DNA of 37,988 nucleotides from an uncultured Muribaculaceae bacterium (GTDB lineage Bacteria; Bacteroidota; Bacteroidia; Bacteroidales; Muribaculaceae), in contig CAJUMR010000024.1 of NCBI GenBank assembly GCA_910587475.1, positions 1 through 37,988 on the forward strand. Reading direction: 5' to 3'. Below are positions 1 through 8,766 of this stretch, piece by piece. The notes beneath the pieces were generated by a model. The model saw nothing but the letters and a program-made list of their open reading frames with translations, did no database searches and was not told the DNA's origin. Position 1 is the stretch's first letter. Every line of letters begins with the position of its first letter. A program made the translations under genes and the position numbers.

Positions 1-1680
1 GTTGGTGCGGTTGCCCAGACCGATTTCCTGAGCGATCTTGGTAGCGTTGATATAGTAAACCGAAATGTTGTGCTGTGCGAAGTAGCGCTTAACCTTATTG
101 GGGAGGTTCTTGGCCAGTTCTTCGCCTTCCCAGATTGTGTTGAGAAGGAATGTTCCGCCGTCGCGGAGACCGCGGGTGACATCGTACATATGGAGATAAG
201 CCTGTACGTGGCAAGCGACGAAGTTAGGCGTGTTCACCAGATAAGTAGAGCGGATGGGCTCGTCGCCGAAGCGGAGGTGCGAACATGTGAAGCCGCCCGA
301 TTTCTTCGAGTCATAAGCGAAGTAAGCCTGGCAGTACTTGTCGGTGTTGTCACCGATGATCTTCACCGAGTTCTTGTTTGCACCGACTGTGCCGTCAGCG
401 CCGAGGCCGTAGAATTTAGCTTCGTAGGTCGATGCAGCGCCGAGAGCGAGTTCTTCTTTCTCAGGCAGAGAAGTGAAGGTGACGTCGTCGACGATGCCCA
501 CTGTGAAGTGGTCTTTCGGCTGGGGAAGAGCGAGGTTTTCAAACACACCGATGATCTGGGCGGGAGTAGTGTCCTTAGATGCCAGACCATAGCGGCCACC
601 GACGATGACCGGAGCATTTTCAACGCCATAGAAGCATTCTTTGACATCGAGGAACAGCGGTTCGCCGTTGGCTCCGGGTTCTTTGGTGCGGTCGAGGACA
701 GCGATGCGTTTTGCAGTCTTGGGGACAGCAGCGAGGAAGTGCTTTGCCGAGAACGGACGATAGAGATGGACAGAAACGAGTCCGACCTTTTCGCCGTTTT
801 TAGTCAGATGGTCGATAGCTTCCTGAGCGGCTTGTGTCACCGAACCCATGGCGATGATCACGCGTTCAGCGTCGGGAGCGCCATAGTAGTTGAACAGGTG
901 ATACTCACGGCCTGTGATCTTTGAGATTTCGGCCATGTAGTTTTCAACGATGTCGGGCACTGCCATATAGTGGCGGTTGCATGCTTCGCGGTGCTGGAAG
1001 AACACGTCGCCGTTCTCAGCCATGCCGCGTGCTACAGGAGCATCGGGAGTGAGGGCGCGTTTGCGGAAATCGGCAAGCGCCTGACGGTCGAGCAGCGGTT
1101 CGAGATCTTCAGCGTCGAGCTGTTCGATTTTCTGAATTTCGTGAGATGTGCGGAATCCGTCGAAGAAGTTGACGAAAGGCACGCTTGACTTGATTGTCGA
1201 GAGGTGAGCGACACCGGCCAGGTCCATTACTTCCTGGACAGAGCCTTCGGCAAGCATGGCGAAACCGGTCTGACGGACCGACATCACATCCTGATGGTCA
1301 CCGAAGATGCTGAGTGCATGAGAAGCCAATGTACGGGCTGAAACATGGAACACCGACGGGAGCAATTCACCCGCGATTTTGTACATGTTGGGGATCATCA
1401 GGAGAAGACCCTGCGATGCAGTGTAAGTGGTTGTCAGCGCACCGGCCTGAAGAGAGCCGTGAACAGCACCTGCCGCGCCGCCTTCTGACTGCATTTCCTG
1501 TACGAGAACTGTTTCGCCGAAGATGTTTTTACGTCCGGCGGCAGCCCATTCATCGACATATTCTGCCATAGTCGAAGACGGAGTGATGGGATAGATAGCT
1601 GCTACTTCCGAGAACATGTAGCTCACGTGGGCAGCGGCCTGGTTGCCATCACAAGTCAAGAATTTCTTTTCTTTACTCAT
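1..1680 (-). CDS. nifJ: Pyruvate:ferredoxin (flavodoxin) oxidoreductase, N-terminal 560 residues (gene cut by window edge)
   Basis: Oxidatively decarboxylates pyruvate to acetyl-CoA and CO2 with reduction of ferredoxin or flavodoxin in the cytoplasm, a central step of anaerobic fermentation. The reading frame starts at an ATG at 1678-1680 and stays open to the left edge, so only about half of the usual ~1180 residues is visible. Residues ~20-230 are the POR domain I, with the typical run YPITPSSTMAEYVDEW and the later GDHQDVMSVRQTGFAML. Domain II follows (~260-360), and the gamma domain begins near residue 427 (GADGTVGANKNSVKIIGD). The TPP-binding and ferredoxin-type 4Fe-4S domains lie outside the window. 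A Bacteroidetes-like promoter sits 83-114 bp upstream. The family identity is secure; only the missing C-terminus cannot be checked. Confidence 0.95.
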   Translation of the reverse strand, partial: MSKEKKFLTCDGNQAAAHVSYMFSEVAAIYPITPSSTMAEYVDEWAAAGRKNIFGETVLVQEMQSEGGAAGAVHGSLQAGALTTTYTASQGLLLMIPNMYKIAGELLPSVFHVSARTLASHALSIFGDHQDVMSVRQTGFAMLAEGSVQEVMDLAGVAHLSTIKSSVPFVNFFDGFRTSHEIQKIEQLDAEDLEPLLDRQALADFRKRALTPDAPVARGMAENGDVFFQHREACNRHYMAVPDIVENYMAEISKITGREYHLFNYYGAPDAERVIIAMGSVTQAAQEAIDHLTKNGEKVGLVSVHLYRPFSAKHFLAAVPKTAKRIAVLDRTKEPGANGEPLFLDVKECFYGVENAPVIVGGRYGLASKDTTPAQIIGVFENLALPQPKDHFTVGIVDDVTFTSLPEKEELALGAASTYEAKFYGLGADGTVGANKNSVKIIGDNTDKYCQAYFAYDSKKSGGFTCSHLRFGDEPIRSTYLVNTPNFVACHVQAYLHMYDVTRGLRDGGTFLLNTIWEGEELAKNLPNKVKRYFAQHNISVYYINATKIAQEIGLGNRTN

Positions 1681-1762
1681 AACTTTTGTTGATGATTTTA
1701 TACGAAAATTGAGTTGTTCAATCTTTTGTCTGTGTAGATCTTCCGTTTTATGAAAATCCACG

Positions 1763-1794
1763 CGAAGATACGAATTTTTCTCGGCAACCGCAAC
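1763..1794 (-). promoter_or_regulatory. Probable promoter of nifJ
   Basis: On the minus strand TATCTTCG (1770-1763) matches the Bacteroidetes -7 box TAnnTTTG except for one base. A GTTG (1794-1791) lies 20 bp upstream in the -33 position. It implies a leader of about 75 nt. The mismatch keeps confidence moderate. Confidence 0.4.
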
Positions 1795-1910
1795 TCATTT
1801 CAAACGAATTAAACATTTTACATCTTTTATGAACCCCAAAAATAAGCCGCCACAGCGCCTGCCACGCTGCAACCGGAGCTGTCGCACCGGCCGCCGCCCG
1901 ACACAACGGC

Positions 1911-1952
1911 GGCGGGCAGGTGAGCGACTCTGCCGCTCCTCTCCTGCCCGCC
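1911..1952 (-). terminator. GC-rich nested hairpin after the M6 protease gene
   Basis: GGCGGGCAGG (1911-1920) and CCTGCCCGCC (1943-1952) are perfect inverted repeats. Inside them GAGCG (1922-1926) pairs with CGCTC (1934-1938). The hairpin starts 21 bp beyond the protease stop codon, where a terminator is expected. There is no T-run on either strand, so it may act as a 3'-end stabiliser or pause site and not as a classical intrinsic terminator. A weaker CCGCCG/CGGCGG pairing lies just beyond it at about 1891-1912. Confidence 0.45.
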
Positions 1953-1973
1953 GGGAATGATGTAGAATGTATG

Positions 1974-4550
1974 TTATTTCAGGCTTACCTTGACTGCGCG
2001 GTCACCGATGGTGAGCAGATAGAGACCAGCACCCGGAGCTTCAACTGCGGCGCTGCCGCCGGCACTGACTGCCGCTGCGGCGATCACGCGGCCCGACAGA
2101 TCAGACAGAGTGATGCGGGCAGCCCCATCAGACCAACATGTCACGACACGGCCATCGACCCGATAGCCCGACGATCTATCGGCCACAACATCTTCGACTC
2201 CGGCGTTAGCGCCGAACTCCACTTGCTGATAGTCCGACCAGGCCGAACGGCGCCCGGCTTCATCGACCGCACAGACCCGATAGTTGTAGATGTCGACGTC
2301 TTCGATCAGGCAATCGACATGACACGATGTGCCGTCGACCGTCCGCTCCCTGAAGCCGTCGAGCGCCATGAAACCTCCGCCCGCGTAGTAGATCTTCACA
2401 TCGTCGACCGCAAGATTGCCCATTGCGCTTTTAGCATAGGTGACACGCACCCGGCGGACACCGGCCGTGATGTCTTCGATCTTAGTCACAACTCCTTTTC
2501 CGCTCGTCGGTGTGAACGAAGCAAGGCTGATCCATTTGTCGCCGACAAGACCTTCGACATTGACCTTCGTCTGACTGGTCGTGGCGATGCCCTTAGTCCA
2601 GAGCTCGACCGCCGTCACATCCGAATCATAGACCTTCGTGACGAAGCCCGAGCCGCTTGCGGTCAGTTTCAACGACGGCACCGACTCGCCGCAACTGCTC
2701 TCCGACGTGTAGGCAGCTCCGGTGCATGAGATAAATTCCCAATCATCGGGAAGCACGGCATCGCTGTCGGAAGCCGAGCCGAAATCGGCGGTCTCGCATT
2801 CGCCCGTACCCTCGCCCATATAGGCATTGACATTGAGTATGTAGCCTGCGGCACCTTCAGCCGGCAACCATGCAGCATCAAACCACCCTTCGCCGACTGC
2901 CGAGGGAGCCTGCACTTCAGGCACTGCCGCATCGCAATGGCCTCCGGCAACGTCGAATGTTATCACACCGTCGACTTCCGCAATATTGGTTATCGGCAAA
3001 GACAGACGGCCACCCGACCATGTCTGCATCGAAGGCGTGGTGTCGTCGGTAAAAGAAGTCACGTTTTTAGGACCCGGAAAAGCATAGTCGGCCAACGCGC
3101 TGTAGTAAGCCGTCGTCGTATGGTAATTATTTATATCATACCACGTTCCACATGCTTCTTCGATGTCGACATAATTGTGAGCCCGCTGATTGTTGACCAC
3201 ATTGCGCTGCCACACCGAACTATTATAGTCGATATGCCATATCAGCATGCCATGACCGGGGATGTATTTGTCCCAGCCGGTCTTCTGACGGTTTTCGAGC
3301 AGGAAAAATTCGGTCTCCTTGGCGGTCGGTATGATACAACCGCTGTTGCTCTCGTTGATAGCCTCCAGCGTGACCGATGCCGGGCCGTCGAGCACCTGCG
3401 GCTCGATCCAGCCGAGAGCGGTGCGCTCATAGATCGAATAGGCAGGCGGGGTGCGGCTGTCATTATTGTAAGGGCCCTGGTCAAGCACACTCCAGATGCC
3501 CGGCGACCAATAGCCTGTGCCCGACGTCACATAGAGGTCGGGAAGGCCGAGGACATGCGAAAATTCATGGACAAACGTTCCGATGCCGTCGGGCTGAGGG
3601 CGGCCGCGACCGTCGAGTTCAAGCTCGTTGGAACAGGCATATTTGTTGATGCGCACACCGTCGACCATCAACGACAGTCCTGCCGATCCGAGATTCCACT
3701 GGTGGGGCCACACTGAGTCGTCAGACCCGTAAGAAGCCTCGCCATAGCCGGCATAGAACACAAACACATTGTCGACAAAGCCGTCGCCGTCAAGATCGTA
3801 GTCGGCAAAATTGACCACTTCGTCGAGCCCGCGGCAGGCATCGACGATCATCTGCGCCGCATTGCTGTCGGAGCCGCTCTTGTTATTGCCGCCGTAAAAT
3901 GCCATCGGCTCCGGCAACGTAACCGGCCCATAGACATCAAACTCGGGCACAAACTGACCCGACGACGAGTCGATGAAGTAATCGCGTGCCGAACCCGTAC
4001 CGCCAAACTGGCTGAAACCCTCGCTGTTGAGCATGTCATTGAAAAACTCCGGAGTGCAAGTCTCCGAGAACTTCACATCGGCATATTGGGCAAGTATCAC
4101 CAGGCCTTTCAACTCCTTGCGGCCGAGAAAAGCATCGTCCATCAGACCGATGCCGCCTTTGTTGACCGTAGACTGCGGAGCGGCAAACCGTGTGTTCTCC
4201 AAGCGGTTTTCGAGCACGTCAGACACCCTCGAAAGATCGATGCGGCTGACAATCGACCTGTCGGCTTCCGACATGGCACCACCGGCTGCAATCCTGACTC
4301 CCGTCGCCTCCAGATGGCCCTGCACGTCGATATCGGCATAACAATAGTAGCCGTCGCTGTCGCGGCTGACCGGATAACCGTCAGGCGTAAGCACAAGATG
4401 CGCGCGTTCGTCGCCGGTCTTGCGCAATTCGATGACCGTGCCGTCGGGCTGAGTGAATCTCAGCAGCCCCTGACGGGCCGGCACAGCCCAGAGCAAATTC
4501 GTGGACAAAACCGCAGCAAAAGAAGCGGCTGTCATTATTCTTTTTATCAT
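1974..4550 (-). CDS. Secreted M6-family metalloprotease with T9SS C-terminal sorting domain
   Basis: A predicted secreted zinc endopeptidase of the immune-inhibitor-A (M6) family, 858 residues. Residues 1-22 form a Sec signal peptide. The zinc site is HEFSHVLGLPD at 328-338: H328, catalytic E329, H332 and probable third ligand D338, the HExxHxxGxxD pattern. An aspartate-rich stretch, DYDLDGDGFVD (250-260), looks like a calcium site. Beta-rich domains follow the catalytic part. The last ~75 residues end in GLYLLTIGDRAVKVSLK, the typical type-A T9SS sorting tail, so the protein is probably exported across the outer membrane and attached to the surface or released. It is transcribed alone: its own promoter is divergent from the arginine operon, and a GC-rich hairpin follows. 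Its substrate cannot be told from the sequence. Confidence 0.9.
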   Translation of the reverse strand: MIKRIMTAASFAAVLSTNLLWAVPARQGLLRFTQPDGTVIELRKTGDERAHLVLTPDGYPVSRDSDGYYCYADIDVQGHLEATGVRIAAGGAMSEADRSIVSRIDLSRVSDVLENRLENTRFAAPQSTVNKGGIGLMDDAFLGRKELKGLVILAQYADVKFSETCTPEFFNDMLNSEGFSQFGGTGSARDYFIDSSSGQFVPEFDVYGPVTLPEPMAFYGGNNKSGSDSNAAQMIVDACRGLDEVVNFADYDLDGDGFVDNVFVFYAGYGEASYGSDDSVWPHQWNLGSAGLSLMVDGVRINKYACSNELELDGRGRPQPDGIGTFVHEFSHVLGLPDLYVTSGTGYWSPGIWSVLDQGPYNNDSRTPPAYSIYERTALGWIEPQVLDGPASVTLEAINESNSGCIIPTAKETEFFLLENRQKTGWDKYIPGHGMLIWHIDYNSSVWQRNVVNNQRAHNYVDIEEACGTWYDINNYHTTTAYYSALADYAFPGPKNVTSFTDDTTPSMQTWSGGRLSLPITNIAEVDGVITFDVAGGHCDAAVPEVQAPSAVGEGWFDAAWLPAEGAAGYILNVNAYMGEGTGECETADFGSASDSDAVLPDDWEFISCTGAAYTSESSCGESVPSLKLTASGSGFVTKVYDSDVTAVELWTKGIATTSQTKVNVEGLVGDKWISLASFTPTSGKGVVTKIEDITAGVRRVRVTYAKSAMGNLAVDDVKIYYAGGGFMALDGFRERTVDGTSCHVDCLIEDVDIYNYRVCAVDEAGRRSAWSDYQQVEFGANAGVEDVVADRSSGYRVDGRVVTCWSDGAARITLSDLSGRVIAAAAVSAGGSAAVEAPGAGLYLLTIGDRAVKVSLK

Positions 4551-4612
4551 TGATCGATCAGTTTATTTTTAAACATCTTTTTGATGTATCAGCATACATA
4601 GCAATACAATCA

Positions 4613-4643
4613 CAAAAGTAGGATTTTTTTTCAAAAGCATCAA
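4613..4643 (-). promoter_or_regulatory. Promoter of the M6 protease gene
   Basis: On the minus strand TACTTTTG (4620-4613) is a perfect TAnnTTTG -7 box. A TTG (4643-4641) lies 20 bp upstream. The expected transcript has a leader of about 55 nt. It is divergent from the arginine-operon promoter in the same 226-bp intergenic region. Confidence 0.65.
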
Positions 4644-4699
4644 GTTTTATTGATCTTAACAATATATTCAGGGGTAAATTCAGTTTTTCAAACATTTTG

Positions 4700-4732
4700 T
4701 TGCCTCAAATCGGCAAGTAATGTTTAACTTTG
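4700..4732 (+). promoter_or_regulatory. Promoter of the arginine operon
   Basis: TAACTTTG (4725-4732) is a perfect Bacteroidetes -7 box. A TTG at 4700-4702 lies 22 bp upstream, slightly longer than usual. The start codon of the first gene is 44 bp past the box. I see no convincing arginine-repressor box, so the control mechanism is unknown. Confidence 0.7.
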
Positions 4733-4776
4733 TGCCTTATTATATTTTTATGACTATATGAAAGATATCTGAAACA

Positions 4777-5397
4777 ATGAACATTGATGACATTATTGTG
4801 GCTTTTGCCGAAGAGCAACATGCAGTGCATGCTCCTCACATCTGCGACCTTATCTATGAATCAGCATTACAGCGCGGCACGGGCATCGCCCGACGATCTA
4901 ACGAATACATTTCCGCCAAGATCACAGGTGGAAAGGCTGTTGTGGCTCTTCACGGCGACAGATTGGTAGGTTTCAGCTACATAGAATGTTGGGGACACGG
5001 CGATTTCGTCGCCACTTCGGGCCTTATCGTCGATCCTGAGTACCGTCACCTCGGACTGGCCGCCAGGATCAAGGAAAAAACTTTTGAACTGGCACGCATG
5101 CGCTTCCCCTATGCAAAGATATTCAGCATCACCACGTCGCTGCCCGTGATGAAACTCAATTCGCGCATGGGCTATAAACCCGTGACATTCTCCGAGCTTA
5201 CCGACGACGAAGAATTCTGGCAAGGATGCCAAGGTTGTGTCAACTATGACATCCTGCAGCGAAACAAGCGACGAATGTGCCTGTGCACAGGCATGCTGTT
5301 CGACCCCAAGAACCCGGCCGAAAACGCCACCCGGGCAACGCCTTACATCATCTTGCTCAAAAACAAGATCGGCAAATTGCTTCATCTCAAAAAATAA
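4777..5397 (+). CDS. GNAT-family acyltransferase, probable N-acyl(succinyl)glutamate synthase of the arginine operon
   Basis: First gene of the arginine operon, 206 residues. The GNAT acyl-CoA-binding motif A is visible as VDPEYRHLGLAARIKEK (RxxGxA type), preceded by the beta-strand run DFVATSGLIV. The operon has enzymes for every later arginine step but no ArgA or ArgJ, so this protein is the obvious candidate to acylate glutamate. Because argF' carries the succinyl-specific Pro90, the donor may be succinyl-CoA and not acetyl-CoA; that is inference. A Cys-rich stretch (CQGC, then CLC about 25 residues on) in the C-terminal third could bind metal or be redox-sensitive. The ATG at 4777 is 44 bp after the -7 box; argG follows after 35 bp. 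Confidence 0.75.
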   Translation: MNIDDIIVAFAEEQHAVHAPHICDLIYESALQRGTGIARRSNEYISAKITGGKAVVALHGDRLVGFSYIECWGHGDFVATSGLIVDPEYRHLGLAARIKEKTFELARMRFPYAKIFSITTSLPVMKLNSRMGYKPVTFSELTDDEEFWQGCQGCVNYDILQRNKRRMCLCTGMLFDPKNPAENATRATPYIILLKNKIGKLLHLKK

Positions 5398-5432
5398 ACT
5401 TACACATACACAATTATAATACTCACCTATCG

Positions 5433-6653
5433 ATGATTGAAAATAAGAAAAAAGTAGTCCTGGCTTTCAGCGGAGGCCTCGACACATCGTTTGCAGTCAA
5501 ATACTTATCTGAAGATCTCGGCTACGAGGTCCACACCGCAATTGCAAACACCGGCGGTTTCTCACCCGACGAACTCCAGGCCATAGAGCGACGTGCCAAG
5601 GATCTCGGTGCCGCCACCCACGCCACTCTCGACGTCACTGACGAATATTACAACAAAAGCATAAAATATATGATTGCCGGAAATGTGCTTCGCAACGGCA
5701 CATACCCGATCAGCGTATCGTCGGAACGCATTTTCCAGGCAATGGCCATAATCACCTATGCAAAAAGCATCGGTGCCGACGCCATCGCCCACGGTTCGAC
5801 AGGTGCGGGCAACGATCAGGTGCGCTTCGACCTGACATTCCAGATCATGGCTCCCGAAATCGAGATCATAACCCCCACCCGCGACATGACCCTCACTCGC
5901 GAATACGAGATCGACTATCTGAAAAAACACGGCTATGTGGCCGATTTCAAAAAGATGGAATACTCGATCAACAAAGGACTCTGGGGCACGAGCATCGGCG
6001 GACGTGAAACACTCCACTCCGAACAGACCCTCCCCGAACACGCTTATCCGTCGCAGATCACAGCGTCGGGCGAGGAACACATCACCATCGGCTTCGAGAA
6101 CGGCGAAATAGCGGCGGTCAACGGCGAAAAGTTCGACGACAAGATAGCTGCGATCCGCAAGGTCGAGCAACTCGGCGCCAAATTCGGCATCGGACGCGAC
6201 ATGCACATCGGCGACACAATCATCGGCATCAAAGGTCGCGTAGGCTTCGAAGCCGCCGGACCGATACTCATCATCGCCGCCCACAAGATGCTCGAGAAGC
6301 ACACTCTCACAAAATGGCAACAGTACTGGAAAGACCAGGTCGCCACATGGTACGGCATGTTCCTCCACGAAGCGCAGTATCTCGAACCCGTGATGCGCGA
6401 CATCGAAGCCATGCTCGAAAGCTCTCAGCGCAACGTGACGGGCACTGTCGAGATCATCCTCCGCCCCTACTCATTCACCCTCGTGGGTGTCGACTCGCCC
6501 TTCGACCTGATGAAGACCGATTTCGGCGAATACGGCGAAGTCAACAAAGCATGGAGCGCCGACGACGTCAAAGGCTTCACAAAGATACTCGGCAACCAGA
6601 TGAAGATATACTACAACGTGCAGAAGCGCAACAACTCAAACGACATAAAATGA
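5433..6653 (+). CDS. argG: Argininosuccinate synthase
   Basis: Joins citrulline and aspartate with ATP to give argininosuccinate, the penultimate step of arginine synthesis, in the cytoplasm. The protein has 406 residues, normal for the family. The N-type ATP-pyrophosphatase loop is SGGLDTS (13-19). The start at 5433 (MIENKKKVVLAFSGG) was chosen because the conserved fold begins there; the open frame further upstream overlaps the GNAT gene and carries no conserved sequence. Its TGA stop overlaps the ATG of argC (ATGA at 6650-6653), which suggests translational coupling. Confidence 0.95.
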   Translation: MIENKKKVVLAFSGGLDTSFAVKYLSEDLGYEVHTAIANTGGFSPDELQAIERRAKDLGAATHATLDVTDEYYNKSIKYMIAGNVLRNGTYPISVSSERIFQAMAIITYAKSIGADAIAHGSTGAGNDQVRFDLTFQIMAPEIEIITPTRDMTLTREYEIDYLKKHGYVADFKKMEYSINKGLWGTSIGGRETLHSEQTLPEHAYPSQITASGEEHITIGFENGEIAAVNGEKFDDKIAAIRKVEQLGAKFGIGRDMHIGDTIIGIKGRVGFEAAGPILIIAAHKMLEKHTLTKWQQYWKDQVATWYGMFLHEAQYLEPVMRDIEAMLESSQRNVTGTVEIILRPYSFTLVGVDSPFDLMKTDFGEYGEVNKAWSADDVKGFTKILGNQMKIYYNVQKRNNSNDIK

Positions 6654-7609
6654 AAGTCGGAATAATCGGAGGTGCCGGCTACACAGCCGGCGAACTGCTG
6701 CGCCTGCTCATCAACCATCCCAACGTAGAGATCGGCTTCATCCACTCGGAAAGCAATGCCGGCAACCTCGTCAGCAATGTCCACGGAGGCCTGATCGGAG
6801 AGACTGATCTGCGCTTCGACGACACGTTCGACCTCAATGCGGTCGACACACTGTTCCTCTGCTCGGGTCACGGCCAAAGCTCGGCATTCTGGCAGAGCAA
6901 CGTCAAGCCTGCCCGCCTGAAAGTGATCGATCTCGCCCAGGACTTCCGCGACGAGACCGACGGCTATGTCTACGGCCTGCCCGAAGTCAACCGCCGGCGG
7001 ATAGCCGGCGCCGACAAAGTCGCCAACCCCGGATGCTTCGCCACCGCCATCCAGCTCGCCCTGCTGCCGCTCGCTTCGGCCGGGATGCTGAAAAGCGATG
7101 TCCACATCACGGCAATCACCGGATCGACCGGTGCAGGGGTGAAACCGTCGCCGACAACCCACTTCAGTTGGCGCAACGACAACATTTCGATCTACAAGCC
7201 CTTCGGACATCAGCATCTTGCAGAGATCGGCCGCACGATCAGACAGCTGCAGCATGATTTCTCGGGAGAAATCAATTTCGTGCCGATGCGAGGCGACTTC
7301 GCTCGCGGCATATTCGCGTCGGTCTACACCGACTGCGAGCTGTCGCAGGACGAAATCGACCGGATCTACACCGATTACTACCGCGACGCTCCCTTCACCC
7401 ATGTGAGCGACCGCGCTGTCGATCTCAAACAGGTTGTCAACACCAACAAAGCCGTTGTCCGCGCCGAAAAACACGGCAACAAACTCCTCATCACATCGGC
7501 GATCGACAATCTGCTCAAAGGTGCATCGGGGCAAGCCGTCGAGAACATGAACATAATGCACGGCTTCGACCCGACCGCCGGGCTGAAGCTCAAACCTTCG
7601 GCGTTCTAA
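6650..7609 (+). CDS. argC: N-acyl-gamma-glutamyl-phosphate reductase
   Basis: Reduces N-acylglutamyl phosphate to the semialdehyde with NADPH, the third arginine step. The protein has 319 residues. The N-terminal dinucleotide-binding fold begins KVGIIGGAGYTAGELLRLL (GxxGxxG type). The catalytic cysteine is C129 in NPGCFATA. The ATG at 6650 overlaps the argG stop by four bases; the frame is open further upstream but only inside argG. In this operon the natural substrate is probably the N-succinyl derivative, given the succinyl-type argF' two genes downstream. It is followed by argD after 23 bp, the only gap of more than 20 bp in the operon after argG. Confidence 0.94.
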   Translation: MKVGIIGGAGYTAGELLRLLINHPNVEIGFIHSESNAGNLVSNVHGGLIGETDLRFDDTFDLNAVDTLFLCSGHGQSSAFWQSNVKPARLKVIDLAQDFRDETDGYVYGLPEVNRRRIAGADKVANPGCFATAIQLALLPLASAGMLKSDVHITAITGSTGAGVKPSPTTHFSWRNDNISIYKPFGHQHLAEIGRTIRQLQHDFSGEINFVPMRGDFARGIFASVYTDCELSQDEIDRIYTDYYRDAPFTHVSDRAVDLKQVVNTNKAVVRAEKHGNKLLITSAIDNLLKGASGQAVENMNIMHGFDPTAGLKLKPSAF

Positions 7610-7632
7610 TAATCAACCAAAAAACAACGACT

Positions 7633-8766
7633 ATGAATCTTTTCGACGTATATTCTCTCTACGACATCGAACCGGTCAAAGGTGAAGGTTGCTATGTGTT
7701 CGACGCCGACGGACAGCGCTATCTCGATCTCTACGGAGGCCACGCTGTGATTTCGGTCGGACACGCCCATCCACGCTATGTCGATGCTGTCGCCCGACAA
7801 GTCGGCCGTCTGGGCTTCTACTCCAACTCCGTGCAGAATTCATTGCAGCAGCAGTTGGCCGACCGTCTCGGCCGCATAAGCGGATATGACGACTACTCGC
7901 TGTTTCTTTGCAATTCGGGCGCAGAGGCCAACGAAAACGCCATCAAGCTCGCATCGTTCCACACCGGCAAAGCCAAGTTGCTCGCATTCGACCGGGCGTT
8001 CCACGGCCGCACATCCGGAGCCGTCGCCGCCACCGACAACCCCGCGATCGTAGCGCCCTTCAACCGCACCTCCAACGTCGAATTTGCCGCTCTCAACGAC
8101 ATCGCCGACGTCGAGCGTCATCTCGCCTCCGGCGAATTCTGCGCCGTGATGATAGAGGGCATACAGGGCGTGGCAGGCATCCGCATGCCAGAGGACTCGT
8201 TTCTACGCGATCTCCGCGAACTGACACGTCGCATGGGCGTAGTGCTGATCGCCGACGAAATCCAGTCGGGCTACGGTCGCACAGGCCGCTTCTTCGCCCA
8301 CCAGCACGCCGGCATCCGCCCCGACATAATCACCTCGGCAAAAGGCATAGCCAACGGCTTCCCGATGGGCGCGGTGCTCATTTCTCCGGAATTCACCGCC
8401 CGCAAAGGCATGCTCGGCACAACTTTCGGCGGCAATCATCTGGCATGCGCAGCCGCTATCGCCGTGCTCGACATCATCGATGATGAGCATCTTGTCGAAA
8501 ACGCAGCCGCGACCGGTCAATATCTCATCGACAGGCTCAAGGCGATGCCCCAGCTCAAGGAAGTCAGAGGGCGCGGATTGATGATCGGCGTCGAGATCGA
8601 AGGATCAGCTTCAGAGATGCGCCGTCAACTGCTTTTCGACCACCACATCTTCACAGGAGGAGCCGGTGCGACCACGGTCAGACTGCTGCCCGCACTGTGC
8701 CTCGGCAAAGAACAAGCCGACTTCTTTTTAACCGAATTTCAACAACTTCTCAACTCAAAGGCATGA
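7633..8766 (+). CDS. argD: N-acylornithine aminotransferase (class III, PLP)
   Basis: Transaminates N-acylglutamate semialdehyde to N-acylornithine with glutamate as amino donor, using pyridoxal phosphate. The protein has 377 residues, usual for bacterial ArgD. Visible class III features are CNSGAEANENAIK (93-105), the PLP-contacting D208 in LIADEIQSGYGRTG, and the Schiff-base lysine K237 in ITSAKGIANGFPMGA. Its stop overlaps the start of argF' (ATGA, 8763-8766). Class III transaminases resemble each other (ornithine, GABA, succinylornithine), but the operon position fixes the role. Confidence 0.93.
   Translation: MNLFDVYSLYDIEPVKGEGCYVFDADGQRYLDLYGGHAVISVGHAHPRYVDAVARQVGRLGFYSNSVQNSLQQQLADRLGRISGYDDYSLFLCNSGAEANENAIKLASFHTGKAKLLAFDRAFHGRTSGAVAATDNPAIVAPFNRTSNVEFAALNDIADVERHLASGEFCAVMIEGIQGVAGIRMPEDSFLRDLRELTRRMGVVLIADEIQSGYGRTGRFFAHQHAGIRPDIITSAKGIANGFPMGAVLISPEFTARKGMLGTTFGGNHLACAAAIAVLDIIDDEHLVENAAATGQYLIDRLKAMPQLKEVRGRGLMIGVEIEGSASEMRRQLLFDHHIFTGGAGATTVRLLPALCLGKEQADFFLTEFQQLLNSKA

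Noticed and set aside
70..924. Open frame of 284 codons on the plus strand inside nifJ
   Set aside because: The minus frame gives an unmistakable pyruvate:ferredoxin oxidoreductase through the whole stretch.
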